DNA of 64,000 bases from Archegozetes longisetosus (GCA_018873245.2 JAEMBT020000007.1:6603129-6667128); one strand, 5' to 3'; shown: positions 1 through 13,861, counted from the stretch's first letter. The notes: generated from the sequence alone by a model not told the origin. A program made the numbers and translations.

Positions 1-910
1 ATGTTATGATCATGAAAATAAGCAGCAAAAAAATGAGTGGCAATCATAGAAATGTGTTTATGAGTATTCACATAGAATCTGTTCCTCTTTTTTCTGTGTA
101 AATTTGAAATTCAAATATTCTCTGAAGATCACAAATCGGTTTATAATGACATTCGTTGAATTATTAAACAACTTGATTCTGCTATCTTTCGCAAATTATT
201 ATTTTGTTGCAATCTTTTTGTATACAACTAATAATAACTTTTTGTGTATACGGTTTGAAACATTTTATACAAATACATTTGCGTGAAGAAATTTTGTTGA
301 ATTTGTAGACGTGAAGGACAAATTCTTAATCCATATTAATTTCCACTAGAATAGAATTATTGACAAATTTAATTTTTCGGCTCAACTTATTAGCTGCAAA
401 ATCGAGATAAGAGTGTAGCCTACATACAGATTTCTGTTTTTATAATTTTGATATTTAGTCAAACTTTCGCTCAGCTCATAAGTGGTAGTTCATCAACAAT
501 ATTGCTTCTATTCAGAATAACTCTAAGAAATACTAAACGAGATTCTTGTCATTTTGAATTATCAATTCAATTGATTGTTCGTTAAATGTTGTGTCGTGAT
601 AATTTAGAAAGTAGAAATTCTCGGTCCTTATCAAAATTTTGGAATTTTTGCTTCAAAACGTGTAGGTTTTTAAAACTTATCACTCAATAAATCGATTTTG
701 TTACTCATGAAGAAATGGTAAATAAAGTTTTCTTGAGAGCACTTCCGTCATTTCTATATCAGTAGTCTCTGTAAAAACATCGAGAGTTTCAAATATTTAC
801 TAAAAATAATTCAAACTCATTACACATACTGGAAAGTTGATTTAAATGATAGAATACGTTTTGAAGAATGTTACCAACAGATGCAAGCTTAACTGAAATT
901 ATCAATTCAT

Positions 911-943
911 AAGAGAGAGAAAGAGAAAGAGAAAGAGAAAGAG

Positions 944-1010
<67 letters not shown>
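911..1010 (+). repeat. Homopurine (GA)n/(GAAA)n microsatellite
   Basis: One hundred consecutive purines on the plus strand in ordered blocks: GAGAAA-type repeats, then GAAA repeats, then about 24 GA dinucleotides. Such tracts can form intramolecular triplexes and slip during replication. On the receptor mRNA strand it reads as (TC)n, a pure polypyrimidine run inside the intron. Confidence 0.97.
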
Positions 1011-1013
<3 letters not shown>

Positions 1014-1630
1014 CGTAAAGTTCACTGATTTGATTTTCAATATCTGAATGGGATCCGAACTGACACGTAAGAAGAAACATCCATTAAAGAGAAAAAAAGA
1101 GCGTCATTAAATTTGTTTCATATCCTAATCTACTATTTGAGTTGTTTACAAAGCATAAAGATTGAGAATAAGTTGAGTTCAATTTTAAGTTGACAAGAAG
1201 AGGAAAGTTAAACATCACAATAGAGTTTGAATGATATAGCGATAGCTTTAAAGTATTTGTCTTCCGATGCAAACGATGCTTATCGCTCTCAGAACACACA
1301 TTGAAACCTAGAAAATAGTCCTCTATACTCAACTTGCATCTCATATCAATTCATTCTGAGCGCTAAACAACGTTTCGAGACGATTGAGACTTGTTTGCAT
1401 TCTGTGTTCAATTTTCTCATTCACACATATTCTCAATCCAAATGGGTATACAATGCATTCACATATGTCAGGCTCAGTAAATCTAACCATTAAGTCGATG
1501 GCAAATTTAGACACTTTTCAAATCTCATGTAAATTGTTTTCAGTAGTGATTTCACTTTCAGGTGAGAAATAGAAACTCAAACTGTCATTGATTGAGTGGT
1601 TATATAAATGTATATCTAACAGATAATCAC

Positions 1631-1699
1631 AGTCCAACTCCGATTGTGGCAATCAAATTTTGGCGAACCTAAAAGTTCCATAATCAGTGTCGGACTGTA
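1631..1699. repeat. Short inverted repeat, possible mini-MITE
   Basis: ACAGTCCAACTCCGATTGTG near the left end is answered by the near reverse complement CATAATCAGTGTCGGACTGT at the right end, about 17 of 20 positions pairing, with roughly 28 bp between. It may be a very short non-autonomous DNA transposon or the remains of one. No clear target duplication was seen. Confidence 0.4.
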
Positions 1700-2925
1700 A
1701 ATTTTTAGGTGATCTTTTCAAAATAAAATGTTAAATTTAATTAATTTGATTATCAAATTAATAATAAGTTTTTCCTCATTTCTGTAATAATGGCAACAAA
1801 TGTTCCAAGTGTTGAAATTTGTTACAACTTTCAATCCTAGAGCCAAAACTAAAACCAAGAATCACTTAGAAATGTTTCGATTGGATGTCTAGAATCGTGT
1901 GAAAGTTATAAAACCTGTGATTAGGGCAAAATCGCATCTCTAGTAACAAGCATTTCGATCGAAAATTGCCGAGAAAAGACTCAACAAAAGACAAAAGTAG
2001 TTAATGAACACAATAGTTATAAGGATTTGAGAGTTTATGTCCAAAGTCTCTTACTAGTGTTATATAAATACATTGCCATAGTTTGACAAATTGAACCCAT
2101 TAACACATAAATAATTTCAAATCGATTGACTCTTATAAGAAATGGCTTTCTACTTAGTTTCGGGTCTTAACAAATTGTGGATCCAAACTAAATTAGACTA
2201 ATGATGAATAAATTAGAATCTCATTTATTAATTGATGTGTACTTTCAGCAATGATATCTGATAGTTTTTGTGTAACCAACAAATAAGAAATAAATTAGAT
2301 TTTGCCAAATACTATATGAGTTAAATTTCTGTTTTGCATCTAACTAGATCTTCATGCTCTACACCCATTCATGTAATATAAGGAATATAAACAACTTCAT
2401 AATTAATAGCTTTTTTTCAACAGTAAAAATAAGAAATTGATCATTAATCAAAAATATATTAATAAATAGAGTTTTAAAAATCTTGCCCATTCAATCTTTT
2501 TTTAAATTAGCAGAAGCTAATGGAAAAACTAAATAGATACTAATATGACAAGTCATTAAAATTTCATATGAATGCTGAATAAATTCCATAATAAATATCT
2601 CTTTTCAATTTTATTATCCCCTTTATGTATCAACTCTAAGAAACAACTACTTATAAACATAACACATGCCAACCATTGCCTTGCATCTACTTATTATTTG
2701 TCTAAATTGTTCATTTTCATCCATTACTTCTTCACAAACAATGTACGCATTATTTAGTTGTTCATTCAATTTTTATAATCAAAGGGACTGAACAAAGTTT
2801 TTGTTTCAAAGCGAACCCATACAACTATGACATTTTATAAATTAAACTTGACATTAAAGGACTAAATTATTGACTTATAGATAAATCAGACTCATTAAGA
2901 AGTCAGACGCTCAAGAGAAAAGTCC

Positions 2926-2941
2926 TTAACCTAACCTAACC
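2926..2941 (-). repeat. Interstitial TTAGG-like run
   Basis: Reads TTAACCTAACCTAACC on the plus strand, i.e. three near-perfect units of TTAGG on the minus strand, the usual arthropod telomere repeat. It is too short to prove telomeric origin and serves only as weak support for an arthropod source. Confidence 0.4.
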
Positions 2942-3151
2942 AAAGAGATGTTTAATGCAAGTCATGGTTCACCCTACCAGATGTGATGAGTTTGGATCAT
3001 TTGAAATTGGTTTACGAGAGTGTGATAACGAGACTGACTGCATATCAGGATTCTGAATGAATTTGCGAGATCTGACTGCTGTTTACACAATAGAATCTAA
3101 ATGGACTAATTTTCTGGAAGTAGTTATTATATCCATAGTTTTCTGATTCTG

Positions 3152-3199
3152 ATCCAGAATACAACAGAATCCAGAATACAACAGATTCCAGAATAATCA
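3152..3199 (+). repeat. 17-bp tandem repeat, about 2.8 copies
   Basis: The unit ATCCAGAATACAACAGA occurs perfectly at 3152-3168 and 3169-3185 and is followed by a third, diverged partial copy. A simple local duplication with no evident function. Confidence 0.85.
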
Positions 3200-5284
3200 G
3201 CTTAACTATGAATCCAATTAAATCTCATCCAATTCAGCAAATATTTATCAGCTCAAAACACCAATTACCTTTAAACTATCTAATCATGTCATGTATCACG
3301 TATTCCAACTCCATTTCCGATAGCATTGCATTACTCTCTTCATTGAAATCTCAGACCAATCTTTGGAGAAAGAAATGGTCTTTCAATAATAGGTGTCAAT
3401 AAACTAATTGTTTCTAAGCTTCAGAGCGAGTGCTAAAGATTAATAGTGTAAGTGCTAATGGAATCAGATTTAGTCATATTAACGCCATTTTATTACAACT
3501 AACTATCAATTGCTCACGCTTGAAAGCTTGGAATTAATGGAAAACATTAATTCTGCTTTCAATTGCAATATAAGTGTTTTAGTAATCTCTCTTCGTCAAC
3601 CAAATACAAAGCTTTAATTAAGTTTGACTTTTATTGGATTTACATAAAAAACTTATATTTTCTAATATCATTCATGTAAATATGATTCTGTGTGTTCAAA
3701 CTTTAATTCAATATATTAAACTATCAGCTAATATGTACTACTCATTAACACATTTTCTACCAAACTCATTACTTTTTTAATTACAGATACTTTTTGAGTC
3801 GAGGCCAAAATTTCTTACTATTCAGAAGAATACAACTAGTCTTTCAACTATAAATTGTTTTGTTAAAAATTTGAATGAGTCAGAAAGTTGTAAAATATCT
3901 ATTAAGTTTATTGAGTGAAGTATTGTTTGATGAGACTTATTTTCCCTGACTTCACAAGATCAAAGCAACTTACGGAAAGTGTTTCTCTCCATTATCATAC
4001 AAAATCTAAAGGACTTATTAACACATTTTTCAACTCTATTATTCGTAGTTTTTGAATCTTTCAAGAGTTCAAATCCTTTACGTAGCTTTCTTTATCATCT
4101 CAACTCAAAGTTTAAAATACTATCGAATAGCTATCAAAAACTAATAATTAAAAAACAATTGTTCCGAAAGATATATTTTTATCATAAAAACACGTTTTAT
4201 CTAAAAATTGCAAGCTATTACCCAAGTTTTATGAATTTTCGAGATAAAAACTCTCTATCATTAAAATCTTAATGTTCAAATGTAGATATTATGCGTTAGA
4301 GTGTTATTTTAAGTTAACGTTTTGTTCAGAGCACCTGACAATATATTAGCAAAAATATTTTAGCCTCAACAGAGATCCTATATGAAAGCCTGAAGCTTTG
4401 TTATTTTTGGTTGATCACTTTAACAGTTAGTCGAACGATAGAAAAATGTAACAATTAAAAGCTTGTTTCTACTATAATACTTTATGTGACATTGTATAGT
4501 TTATAATAATAGTAATAAGTTTGACGTCTGATTGCAAGCTTCAATTTTTTGCAAGCTCCAATTTTTTCAAGTTCTTTTTCAATTCAATTAAATCCACGAT
4601 ACAGTACCTGAACGTGTACAGAAGCCTCTAATTAAAAAACAGTTTTTCTAATTATGGCTTTAGCTACTCTAATGATTCAGTCTTATCCTCAATAATAATC
4701 ATTTGTCATTAATTTTTACTGGTTTTTTAATTAACAAAACAAGAGGTATTCACACGATTAATTTGACTATTTTTCACAAAATCATATTAGAAATGTTTCA
4801 ATTCAATCATTTCTACATTTACTTAGAATTGAAGTATGATTTTATGGTTAACTTTCAACTTTATAATGCCCTCAATATATCGGTCTTACTAGTAATTAGT
4901 TGTCTTCTGTTGAGAATTCAATTATCTCAGAGCTTATCATTAGACACAAAATGGATATTTAAACGATATTAATGAAAGTTTATGATATTAAATTTGATAT
5001 CAAAAACTAATTATGATTTTATTATATCAACCATAAAACATCTGTCTAATTAACAAAGAGTAAATTCACGAGTCATCAATCATGACTAAATCACACAAAA
5101 GAATAAATCCAGATTTAAAAAGCTTTTTTCTCTCATTTTATTCCATCATCGATTTGAAACTCATCTCAATTACTTGTCCTGCGTTTTCTTTATATTGGTA
5201 TTTGTCAATTTCCTCAGTGCTATTTATCAGTGCTAAGGGTTGGTTAGTTTTTTGTTGATCAGTAATAATGTGAATTGTACACGA

Positions 5285-6646
5285 TCAAAGTACCGACGTT
5301 CAATGTATCGGCAAATCAAAGTGCCGATAGTCGAAGTACCGACAATCAATGTTGTAGTGTACTATGAATATGCCCTCAAATTAAACAATACTAATTGCGA
5401 GTTATTGTGAGAAAAATTTGTGGATGCCCAACTTGTGCACATCTTTTAGACAGCATAGTATTCGCGCGCGCTACTTGCAAAATAATACAGAGTGATACGA
5501 AAGTCTTTAGCAGGGAATCACAGCAAACACCACAAATGATACGAAATGTTAATTAAAATAAACGTTAATGTAATTCTTATTTAAACGGAATTAATGTGTA
5601 TAAGTGAAATATTTGAAAAATATTAAAACTAACAAAGTTAATTTTTTCATTACAAAAGGGCAGTTGTCGAGCTAACGAGGCGGCTATTCTCACATTGTTG
5701 ACCTATCACGTGTTAGTTGCTTGTTTTTGACACGTTGTCTTTATTGTTTTCTTGCTTTGTTTGTGACTTCAAAATGGCTGGCGCCTATGATAAATGGCAT
5801 CCAACTATTTGTACGTCTATTTGCTCTAACTCCAGAGTTGTTAAAGCCATTTTAGCCAAAATGGCGAATACGCCGATTTTTAGATTCATATAGGTCATCT
5901 CTATTTAGAATAACGTTTCAAATAAAGTTTATTCTGAGTTTTTATCAAAGATTACTTTGAAAGATGTTATACCGGATGGAGCTAAACAATTAGTGCAATG
6001 GTTTGAAGAAAATTACTTCAGAAAGAGTTAGGCAACATTTTCATAATAGTAGTGTTAATAGATCATATCCTACTTTTAAAACCAGATTTGTGGCCCATTT
6101 TTGAAAATAACGGAATGCATTTGACATTTTACATTGTTATGTTATTAATAATTATATTTTCTATCCAATATCTACCAATTTTTGATTTTTCAATCGGAAC
6201 TAGTAATTCCAAAAACTCAAAACCAGATCGAAGCTTAGTACAATCGTTGTAAGATACTGGTTGGGGGGCTCATGTTGGAGCTCACCATTTAGTTTGTAAA
6301 CTTCAAAAGGAACAACAAAATATCAAGAGTTAGGTTGAGGCCATTTTAAGAGAACCGTAACCCAAGCTGAGGAAACGAAAATTATGGTTTCGAACAATTA
6401 TTAGTGATTAAAAAAATCTCTCTGTTTTAAACTTTTCAAAGGAATTGCTTATAACTTATACATGTAACATAACTTGTATTTCTTACTTGTTTTATTAAAT
6501 ATACCCATTATAAGTTTACATTTTTTCCTCTCTTTCATTAAATTTACTTTAGACTAATATCTTAATTTTTCAGAACTCAAACCTACCAGTACTTTAATTT
6601 GTCGGTACTGTGACTCTGTCAGTACTTTGACAGTCGGTACTTCGGT
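5285..6646 (+). mobile_element. Decayed Mutator-like (MULE-type) DNA transposon with terminal 15-bp arrays
   Basis: The left end has four to five units of about 15 bp of the type TCAAAGTACCGACGT (5285-5358). The right end (about 6582-6646) has four units of the same type in inverted orientation, so the termini form a long repetitive inverted repeat around a 1.2-kb interior. The interior holds broken plus-strand coding remnants in different frames. Near 5965-6018 is DVIPDGAKQLVQWFEENYF, near 6070-6110 PDLWPIFENN, and near 6258-6330 GAHHLVCKLQKEQQN. Their order and wording resemble the C-terminal part of MULE transposases of the FLYWCH type (a YFExxYI stretch, a P-x-LWN motif, then a helix with a K/R-EQ motif); this is by eye. 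Stops and frameshifts show it cannot encode a transposase. A 9-bp target duplication was sought and not found. Confidence 0.6.
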
Positions 6647-7640
6647 CCAGATCCTAATATAAATGGAAACTGAATCACAACTTTCGATAGAGCTTTATTC
6701 AGAAATGTTTTATAATAAACAAATTAACTTTAAAAATATATTTTAAAAGTAAAATTTGATATTTAACTAATTTGCATGATTCTAATTTCTAATGTAAAAT
6801 GTCATATTGAAAATTAGCTTTATATAAAACGCCTTAATTATAACATTATATTAATGCATTCAATGATGAGTTGTGTATGTTATTTAAATAAATTATATAA
6901 CATATGCAATAACCATTAACTCAATTTTGGATTTGCAACATTGACTTAAATATGTAACTAAATTTAATTTGCATCAAAAATCAATAAACATTATTAAGTT
7001 AGAGGCAATCTTAAGAATTGTTGCATTTATCAAAAGTTATAGAAAGTGTGAAATTTTTAACAATATATTTAATTTAGTTCCTTCTTCTCATTAGAATTGA
7101 TTTAATTACCCTATAGATTAACAAAATCCAGAAATGTTTTGATTGTTGAGAAGAATCGCACTTTGTTTAGAAGCTTTACCTTAATGACATAATTTTTAAG
7201 GAATACTAACAAACTTACAGTTTGATCGAATTTTTGAAAGTTCGAATCAATAAAGTATTATGAAAGATAAGCTAAAAATATGTTATCTATTATGATAATC
7301 TAATCAAATTGATTGACGATGGACGAACACAGATTTACCATGATTTGAAGCCGTAAAAGCTTGCCTAATATAATTTGATGGCTCTCGCAAATTTATTAGC
7401 GGCACTTCAGCTATAAATGGAAGCGTATTATTTGCCATAATATATACTCGTCGAGCAAAACACCAGATAATTGAAGAGTCGCAAATCTGAGATCTGTCGG
7501 ATCCTAAAGACTCGATTATTCAACTCAATAAACATGATTGGTAATTGCACACCATTTTATTATTGATTACTCATAATGAATGTATTTTAGGTTCAAACCA
7601 CAGTCTATTGGTTATATGCCGACTACTGATTACTGTAACC

Positions 7641-7716
7641 ATTTGTGACTTCTAAGAGCTTTACTCAAATATTACTAATAATTGATAATTCTTTTATTTT
7701 CTTAGAAGTCACAAAT
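7641..7716. repeat. Inverted repeat hairpin with 16-bp perfect stem
   Basis: ATTTGTGACTTCTAAG at 7641-7656 is the exact reverse complement of 7701-7716, separated by 44 bp. Weaker pairing continues outward (CTACTGA on the left, TCAGTAG on the right, then TCTATTGG/CCATCTA-like words to about 7600 and 7745), suggesting a roughly 150-bp fold-back MITE rather than a chance palindrome. Confidence 0.6.
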
Positions 7717-10700
7717 CTTCAGTAGTGATAGACCATCTATAATTGAGAGTAGATTAAAGGATTGACCAAAATTGGATTATAGTTTGATGAGTGACAGACT
7801 GAAAAGGCTTGAGCTAATATAGCGCTAGTTCACACGAAAATCCATATTGGCTTTAAACGATGTCAGCTCTAAATTCAGGATTTATTGATTCGACATTAAA
7901 GTTATTTGAAAACAAAAACCGTTTTTCATTTGGCAAACCTATCAAATGCAGTGATTGTTTGCAATTCCATCAAAAACAATTCATCATCATTAGGAATATT
8001 TCAAGTTCTACATTAGCTTATCGTTCGTATGAACAGCAATGCGACTAATAAAAAATTTGTTATTTTCCAGAAACAAAATCACAAAGATTTTTCTTTCTTA
8101 CTAGTGCTAAACACGAAACTTAATCTAATAAAACGTGATTTAATAGATCCATAATTGCAAGAGAAAGTCTTTAAAGCAAAGCATTCAATGTATTTTTTCT
8201 CAGCAACTTCAGCAATAGATCGAGTTTTGAACGAAATGACCACCGAACCGATTGCAAATAGACCATTGATTTGAACATAAGAGCTAGAATAATGACACTT
8301 CATATGCTATTTGCATTTATATTCAATTTAGTGTAGTTGCTTGAAAACTGGATTCTTCAATTCGTCGGAATCCGTTAGCGAATCCAAGAATCTGTTAATG
8401 AATTGAAGATATTTTCATGTTTAACAATCGTATGTTCGGTAGAACTTATTGATTTGAGAAACAATTTCCTTTCCTTATTGTTTTCTTATAAGTGAAACTT
8501 AAGAAAAAGTGTTGCTGACAAACGCTTCAACGAATTACTAAAGAAATAATGACAGACTATCGATTCAATAGTGATACATTTGACGAGCTCAAATGATAAA
8601 CAATACAGCCAAGTCTTGAAGGAAATAAGTCATGAAAAACTTAATTAAAATGAATGTCTAGTAAAAAATAAGCATTAATTTCAATATTATGGGTTGTATT
8701 TGATTCTTAGGCTCTTCTGTTAAATGATAGTGTGCTCACTAAGCATCACAATTAAAAGAAACATAATTCTTCCTAAATTCATGGATAAATGGATAAATTG
8801 CATTTTTTATTGAATCACAAATAAAAAGTTAGCTCTTAACTCAAACAAGTCTTTGTTTGACTGGAAACTAAAAAGTTTAGGATAAAGTTTTAAATTGAAT
8901 GTTTCGTGTGTAGTCACAATATAACTACAGAATAATATACTATAACATCGCATAACTTCAATATTCAACTGTTTTAAAGCAATCTTGTCAACTTTGTTTC
9001 ATTAAAGTAACTTGCTTTTTATGTAACTCGATTCTAGTGCTGTTTTCGTTTTAGTTTTGGCGCTAATCAGTCATGTATTCAATTAACGCTCAAATAACTT
9101 TGTTTTTCTAAACACTTTAGAATACAATTGAAAGCTTTTCAACCATTTAAGTAATCATAAAAGAAAGTAATTTCTGATTGCATTGAAAGTTCACAACAAA
9201 ACAGTGAAATATTCGTGAATTTTTGAAAAGACAAAGAATCCAACCACAAGCAAAGAGTTAGTAAATAGAAGCAAAATGTTCAATCACTTCACTGAATGTT
9301 TGTATTAGTAAAGGAGATCTTAAAACTAAGCAAAGATTGACATAAAATTTGAATATAAATAATTTGAATATTATTTACATAGGACTTGTTCGCAAGCACT
9401 AAAGTTGAATTATACACTAAATTTGATTACCCTCTGGATTATTTTTTAGTCTCTCCTCAAATCAACGTTTTTTACAACATTTGATATTTAGCGGATTTTT
9501 ATTACTCTCGGAAAAATAAATAAGTTTTCAACAACTCTGCAAATTGAACATTTATTTGCGGACTAAGGAGGAATATTCAAACTATGTAATAGTGTTTATT
9601 GAAATTTGCGACATTTGCGTTTGCGTTATTTGACTAATAACACACCTCTTTGAAAACTCATTATCTATATCCCTTCGTGTCAAACAAATATAAGAGGACT
9701 AAAATTAAATGTTAGCTTCATTCAATATTTATTCATCAGCTGTCCAAGCTTAAAAGTCAAGTGTATTTACATAAACAACTTTAGTATTTTAATCGTCAAA
9801 AGCAGAGATCAATTTAAGTACAATCAAATCTATTCCAGTTAAAGTTTGACAGGTTCTACGGTATCTCATTAAAACTTGGGCATTTCAGACCTTCTTATAT
9901 CAAGCGACGACTGATTTCATACTCATTAATTATTTCTGTGAACAAATTTTCCAAAAAGATTGGTATCAACAATCGATCGACAAGTTATTGAATCGAAATG
10001 AATATTCGATTAATAGGTTGAGTGGATGCCATAAAATTTTGACACGATTGAAACTGCTAATAAATTGATTTTATGGGCGACAATTGACCCAAATATCGAG
10101 AAAACCGTTAGGATTACTTTAATGTAATATGTAAGACATGAGGTTACTATAGAGATCGAGAAGCAACACTTTTCTATAAACTGTCCATTAGATTACAAGA
10201 TAGCGTATGAGTTATGCCAAAATAGTTTACTTTGACACTCGTCTATTTTTGCAAAAGTGGCTAACTTTCGCATTGTTTTATTATCAGTCTAAATTAAACA
10301 AATCTCATTTCTTATATAGGTCTGATTCGTTTAAACCTCAAATTAATACTACTACAATATGGATGCTCATATTAATCAATACTCAACTGCTTTTAATAGT
10401 TCATTAGTGCGTTATGTGCTTTTGACAGCTTTAGCAAAATTAAAGTTCAAATATTACACTTAAATCATTTGATATTATGATTACAGGTGATTTGAGATAT
10501 TTTTCTGAAATCTATAAATATATTCAAAATACATTTACCATTAGCCTTTTATAAAACTAATTGCGGTTCAAAAGTCATACAGAATCTTGAACCAGCATTA
10601 AAATGTTGATAGACTTAATGATCTATAAAATAGGATTGCATTCATCACTTACTATAAGTTTTAATATTCTATGAGCTGATAAATGTGCAACAGTATTAAA

Positions 10701-11231
10701 TAGGTTTTACGTGTGTAAATAAATAATCTCTCGAGTGCCGTTACTAACATTAGCTATTAGGTAATGTAAGAGTTAGTAAAAGTTATGTAACTAATGATGG
10801 ATGACTCTAACTTATGAATACATTTCAATTAATGCTAGTTCCTGTCACAACTGTTCAGATATATCACAAAATAGTAATTAGAGCCCAACATTTCTTAATT
10901 TTGCTAATTTAACCTATCAAAATTACTTTTCATTCTAGAATTGTTTATCTTACGTATCATTTGAATTTCTGTACAAACTCGCAAATCTCGTCACTTCTCA
11001 TGTCATAATATTACACAAATCAGATCAATAGTAGAGCATAATTTGTCAAATTTATAGTAGCGCTAAAATGATAAAACATTTCAGTTGTTGTTTGATTCGT
11101 AACACAAATTGTACTAAAAATGATTGGTAGGAAGCGATAGTCCAGCTTACTGCTGCCAAACACACAAAAACAAATATAGGCTTTCGGGTATCAACTCAAC
11201 TAAACTTCAAAGTGTTTAACTCAATGTTTAC

Positions 11232-11383
11232 CTGTGGTATTTTGAAAAGTCTTAACAAATTGGCCACTTGTATTGATGTAGCACTTGATGCCGCGCCTAA
11301 GACTCCAGTGATTTTTTTCTGTCGCACTGTTGGATTTGTTCCGTCGGGACATCTATAGCCTTCGTCTAAATTATTTATTGAAC
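11232..11383 (-). CDS. Metabotropic glutamate receptor-like protein, second coding exon
   Basis: 152 bp, too short and too intron-bound to stand out as an ORF. Acceptor AATTTCAG|GTT at 11384 and donor CCACAG|GTAAAC at 11231 bound it. It enters in phase 1, completing Gly225 from exon 1, and leaves in phase 0, which matches the end of exon 1 exactly. The product, residues 225-275, includes YRCPDGTNP, ITGVLGAASSATSIQ and VANLLRLFKIPQ. These are hallmark words of the lobe-1 ligand-binding core of metabotropic glutamate receptors (mGluR1: GVIGPGSSSVAIQ). S257/S258 align with S164/S165 of mGluR1, which hold the alpha-carboxyl and alpha-amino groups of the ligand, so the amino-acid backbone site is kept. 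In relatives the next residues read roughly (V/I)SYxSTSPxLS. I found no such exon in 1-11231, so exon 3 must lie off the left edge. Confidence 0.93.
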
Positions 11384-13810
11384 CTGAAATTGGATAATAT
11401 AAAAAACTTGAATTATTTTGTTAATCTTAGATAAATATTATTATAGTTATCAATGTATTCCGAGTTTCGGTTAAGTTTAGAATTTTTTTGTTTACTATGA
11501 GTTTATTCGGATTGCAAGAAATAAGTTCTCAATTGATACAAAACTAACATCCTTAATGTGAATGACAAACAAACCAAAATATAAATTATTGGCTTTGATT
11601 CTTGATTGCTTAAGGGTCGATTTACATGAAATTCCGGTCGAACAGAACTTCTATTGAAAAACAGATTCAGTGCAAATAGATTTTATGAAGCTCACTGTTA
11701 TCGAACTTATACTCAAATAGCAATAAATCCTCGGAAAATTCAAATATTTAAACAACGTTTAATTGAACAAGTATTAACTTTTATGAGATAAGTTATTTCA
11801 GTGCCCTATCAGTTGAAGTTATTTTTAGAGCTGATCTGAAAAACTTCACAAATTTTTAGCCATACAGAAAAGTGTGGTTTGTTTACTTGTAGTCATGTTT
11901 TTACTAAAACTATGTGACGCTTATTTGGTTTGATAAAAGTATTCGAGATCCTCAGGTTGTTTGTTCTCTATAAGCAGAACATTAATTATACTTATGTATG
12001 TGCCTTAAGGGTAAAGTAGTCTATATGTAGGGTGTTTTATGACTTAGATCTTCTCCCATGTTAATTAAGTATTTAACACCTAACTTGTTACTAACAGTTA
12101 ATTATTATAAAAGCTCAGATCAAAGATCTATCCAACATGAATTTTTAATGGAATCAAGCTAAAAATAATCATACTCCATCATAAAAACCATACTACAACT
12201 CTGGTATCATGCCTGTAAATCAGATCCAAATCCCACTAGTCAAGCATTTCTTATCAGGGTGTCTTTCGTCGGTTACTCAAGCATTTTCTGTCCGAAAAAT
12301 CACAATATCTGCAGGTGAGTGTCATAAAATGCTATTTCTAATTGAAATAACATCAGAGATATGAATTTGTAGCAATCACCTGACGCTATGTCTAATTAAT
12401 ATGCAAAATTATTTATCTTTTTACTTTTCATATTCTATGACGTTAAAATGTGCAAGAAATTCACTATTTTTATTGTCTTTATAATTTACTCATGGAGAAG
12501 GTGAGGAATATATACTAGATAGAAATGTATCTAGTTCAGAAAATACGTGATTAATATACAGACTCATATAGTTATTAGACAGAGATATCAAAATCCATAA
12601 CTATCCTTGAGATGTAATGTGAATATAGGTATGAATAAATCAGTTATCAGATCTTTCGCAAGAAAAGAACCGAAAGAATTATGATAGAGTTGATGTGCTC
12701 TAAGTCTCCATTCCGTAAGAATCAATTTAATTCAATGTAGATGTACAGTTTTCCTTCTGAAAACCCCTATCCACAACCCGTCTCAACCAGTATTCCAACT
12801 ATAGATTTGGTATTTTATACAACAGAACCTAAGAATAAAATTTTGTCATGCTTCCAACAGAATTTGGAAGTTCAGAATTTTGGCAATTTTTCGTTTGAGA
12901 TTGCACTAACTCGTAAGCAATTCAGTGTCACATAAATAAGAATTCCAGTCTATATCGTCTTATTGACAAGTTTACTATCGAGCAACAATAAGATGAAAAC
13001 TATTTCACATCCAAAAATCGTATCTTAACTCATCCAATGGAGAGAAGCCTTTTATTAGTCATGAATAATTTACAACAGTGTCATAAAAAAGCTCTTTCCT
13101 GGAGCTAGTAAAAAATATCGAAATTTTTAAATACTCAGTCAGCTATTTTTTGGATTCAATACTTAATTAATTTTTACTAATTAATTGAACATGTGTTCAG
13201 AACAACTTTTCAAGAATTATATACAGCTAAAATCTTACTCATGATCGATAGCAACTAGAGTAAACAGATGAGTGGGAATGTATCCAAGGGGTTATTCATA
13301 TATTTATAAAACTACATCTAATAAGAAAAGCACATTATGTAAATGTATTAATAGCTAAGAGCGTATGTTAGGAAACGTGCCCTAAAAGCACAGGAACGGG
13401 CTGTCCATCATACTCTATCCGTATTTATTGAGGATTATTAAGTTTTGGGGTGTACGCTATTCATTATCACAATTAGTTGGAAAAGAACCAAATGATATTC
13501 ATTAATTATCCTTTATTTGAAATTTTTAATAATGCTATATGAGTGTGAAAATTAAGCAATGTATGGATCATTCAGTTGTTTGTATGCAGACTGTTCTGTC
13601 AGTTAGTCATTCAATCTAATGATAATATTGAATAGTCTTTGTATTTAATTATTATGCATTTTATTCATGTTTGCATGAGAAATGTAAGCATTCATTGTAT
13701 TAATCGAGCTTAATTTGGAGTTAATTGAGGCAGCGCTTTGCTTACAATTTCATCATTGAATGAACAGAATGGAATGCTTAGCAGGATTTGCTTTACTATC
13801 TGTCAAATCA

Positions 13811-13861
13811 AGAATAAATTCAAGTTTAGAATAAATTCAAATCTAGAATAAATTCAATTTT
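13811..13861 (+). repeat. 17-bp tandem repeat, three copies
   Basis: Three adjacent 17-bp units beginning AGAATAAATTCAA and differing only in the last four bases (GTTT, ATCT, TTTT). A small intronic tandem array. Confidence 0.9.

Larger units (their letters stand above)
1..11231 (-). other. Partial intron downstream of receptor exon 2
   Basis: Starts with the donor GTAAAC at 11231 and runs out of the window without another recognisable receptor exon. Apart from the listed repeats (homopurine tract, small inverted repeats, Mutator-like relic) I see only A+T-rich sequence and short chance reading frames. The stretches 1-910, 1700-2925, 3196-5284, 6647-7599 and 7746-11231 hold nothing I can name. 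Confidence 0.75.

Noticed and set aside
3979-4272. 97-codon open frame
   Set aside because: Composition is that of random A+T-rich DNA (F, K, S, L, I, N-rich) with no motif and no splice context.
12183-12345. Plus-strand frame with IPLVKHFLSGCLSSVTQAFS ending at a good donor (CTGCAG|GTGAGTG)
   Set aside because: Only about 40 codons, no acceptor or partner exon, no recognisable family. It lies antisense within the receptor intron and is probably chance.
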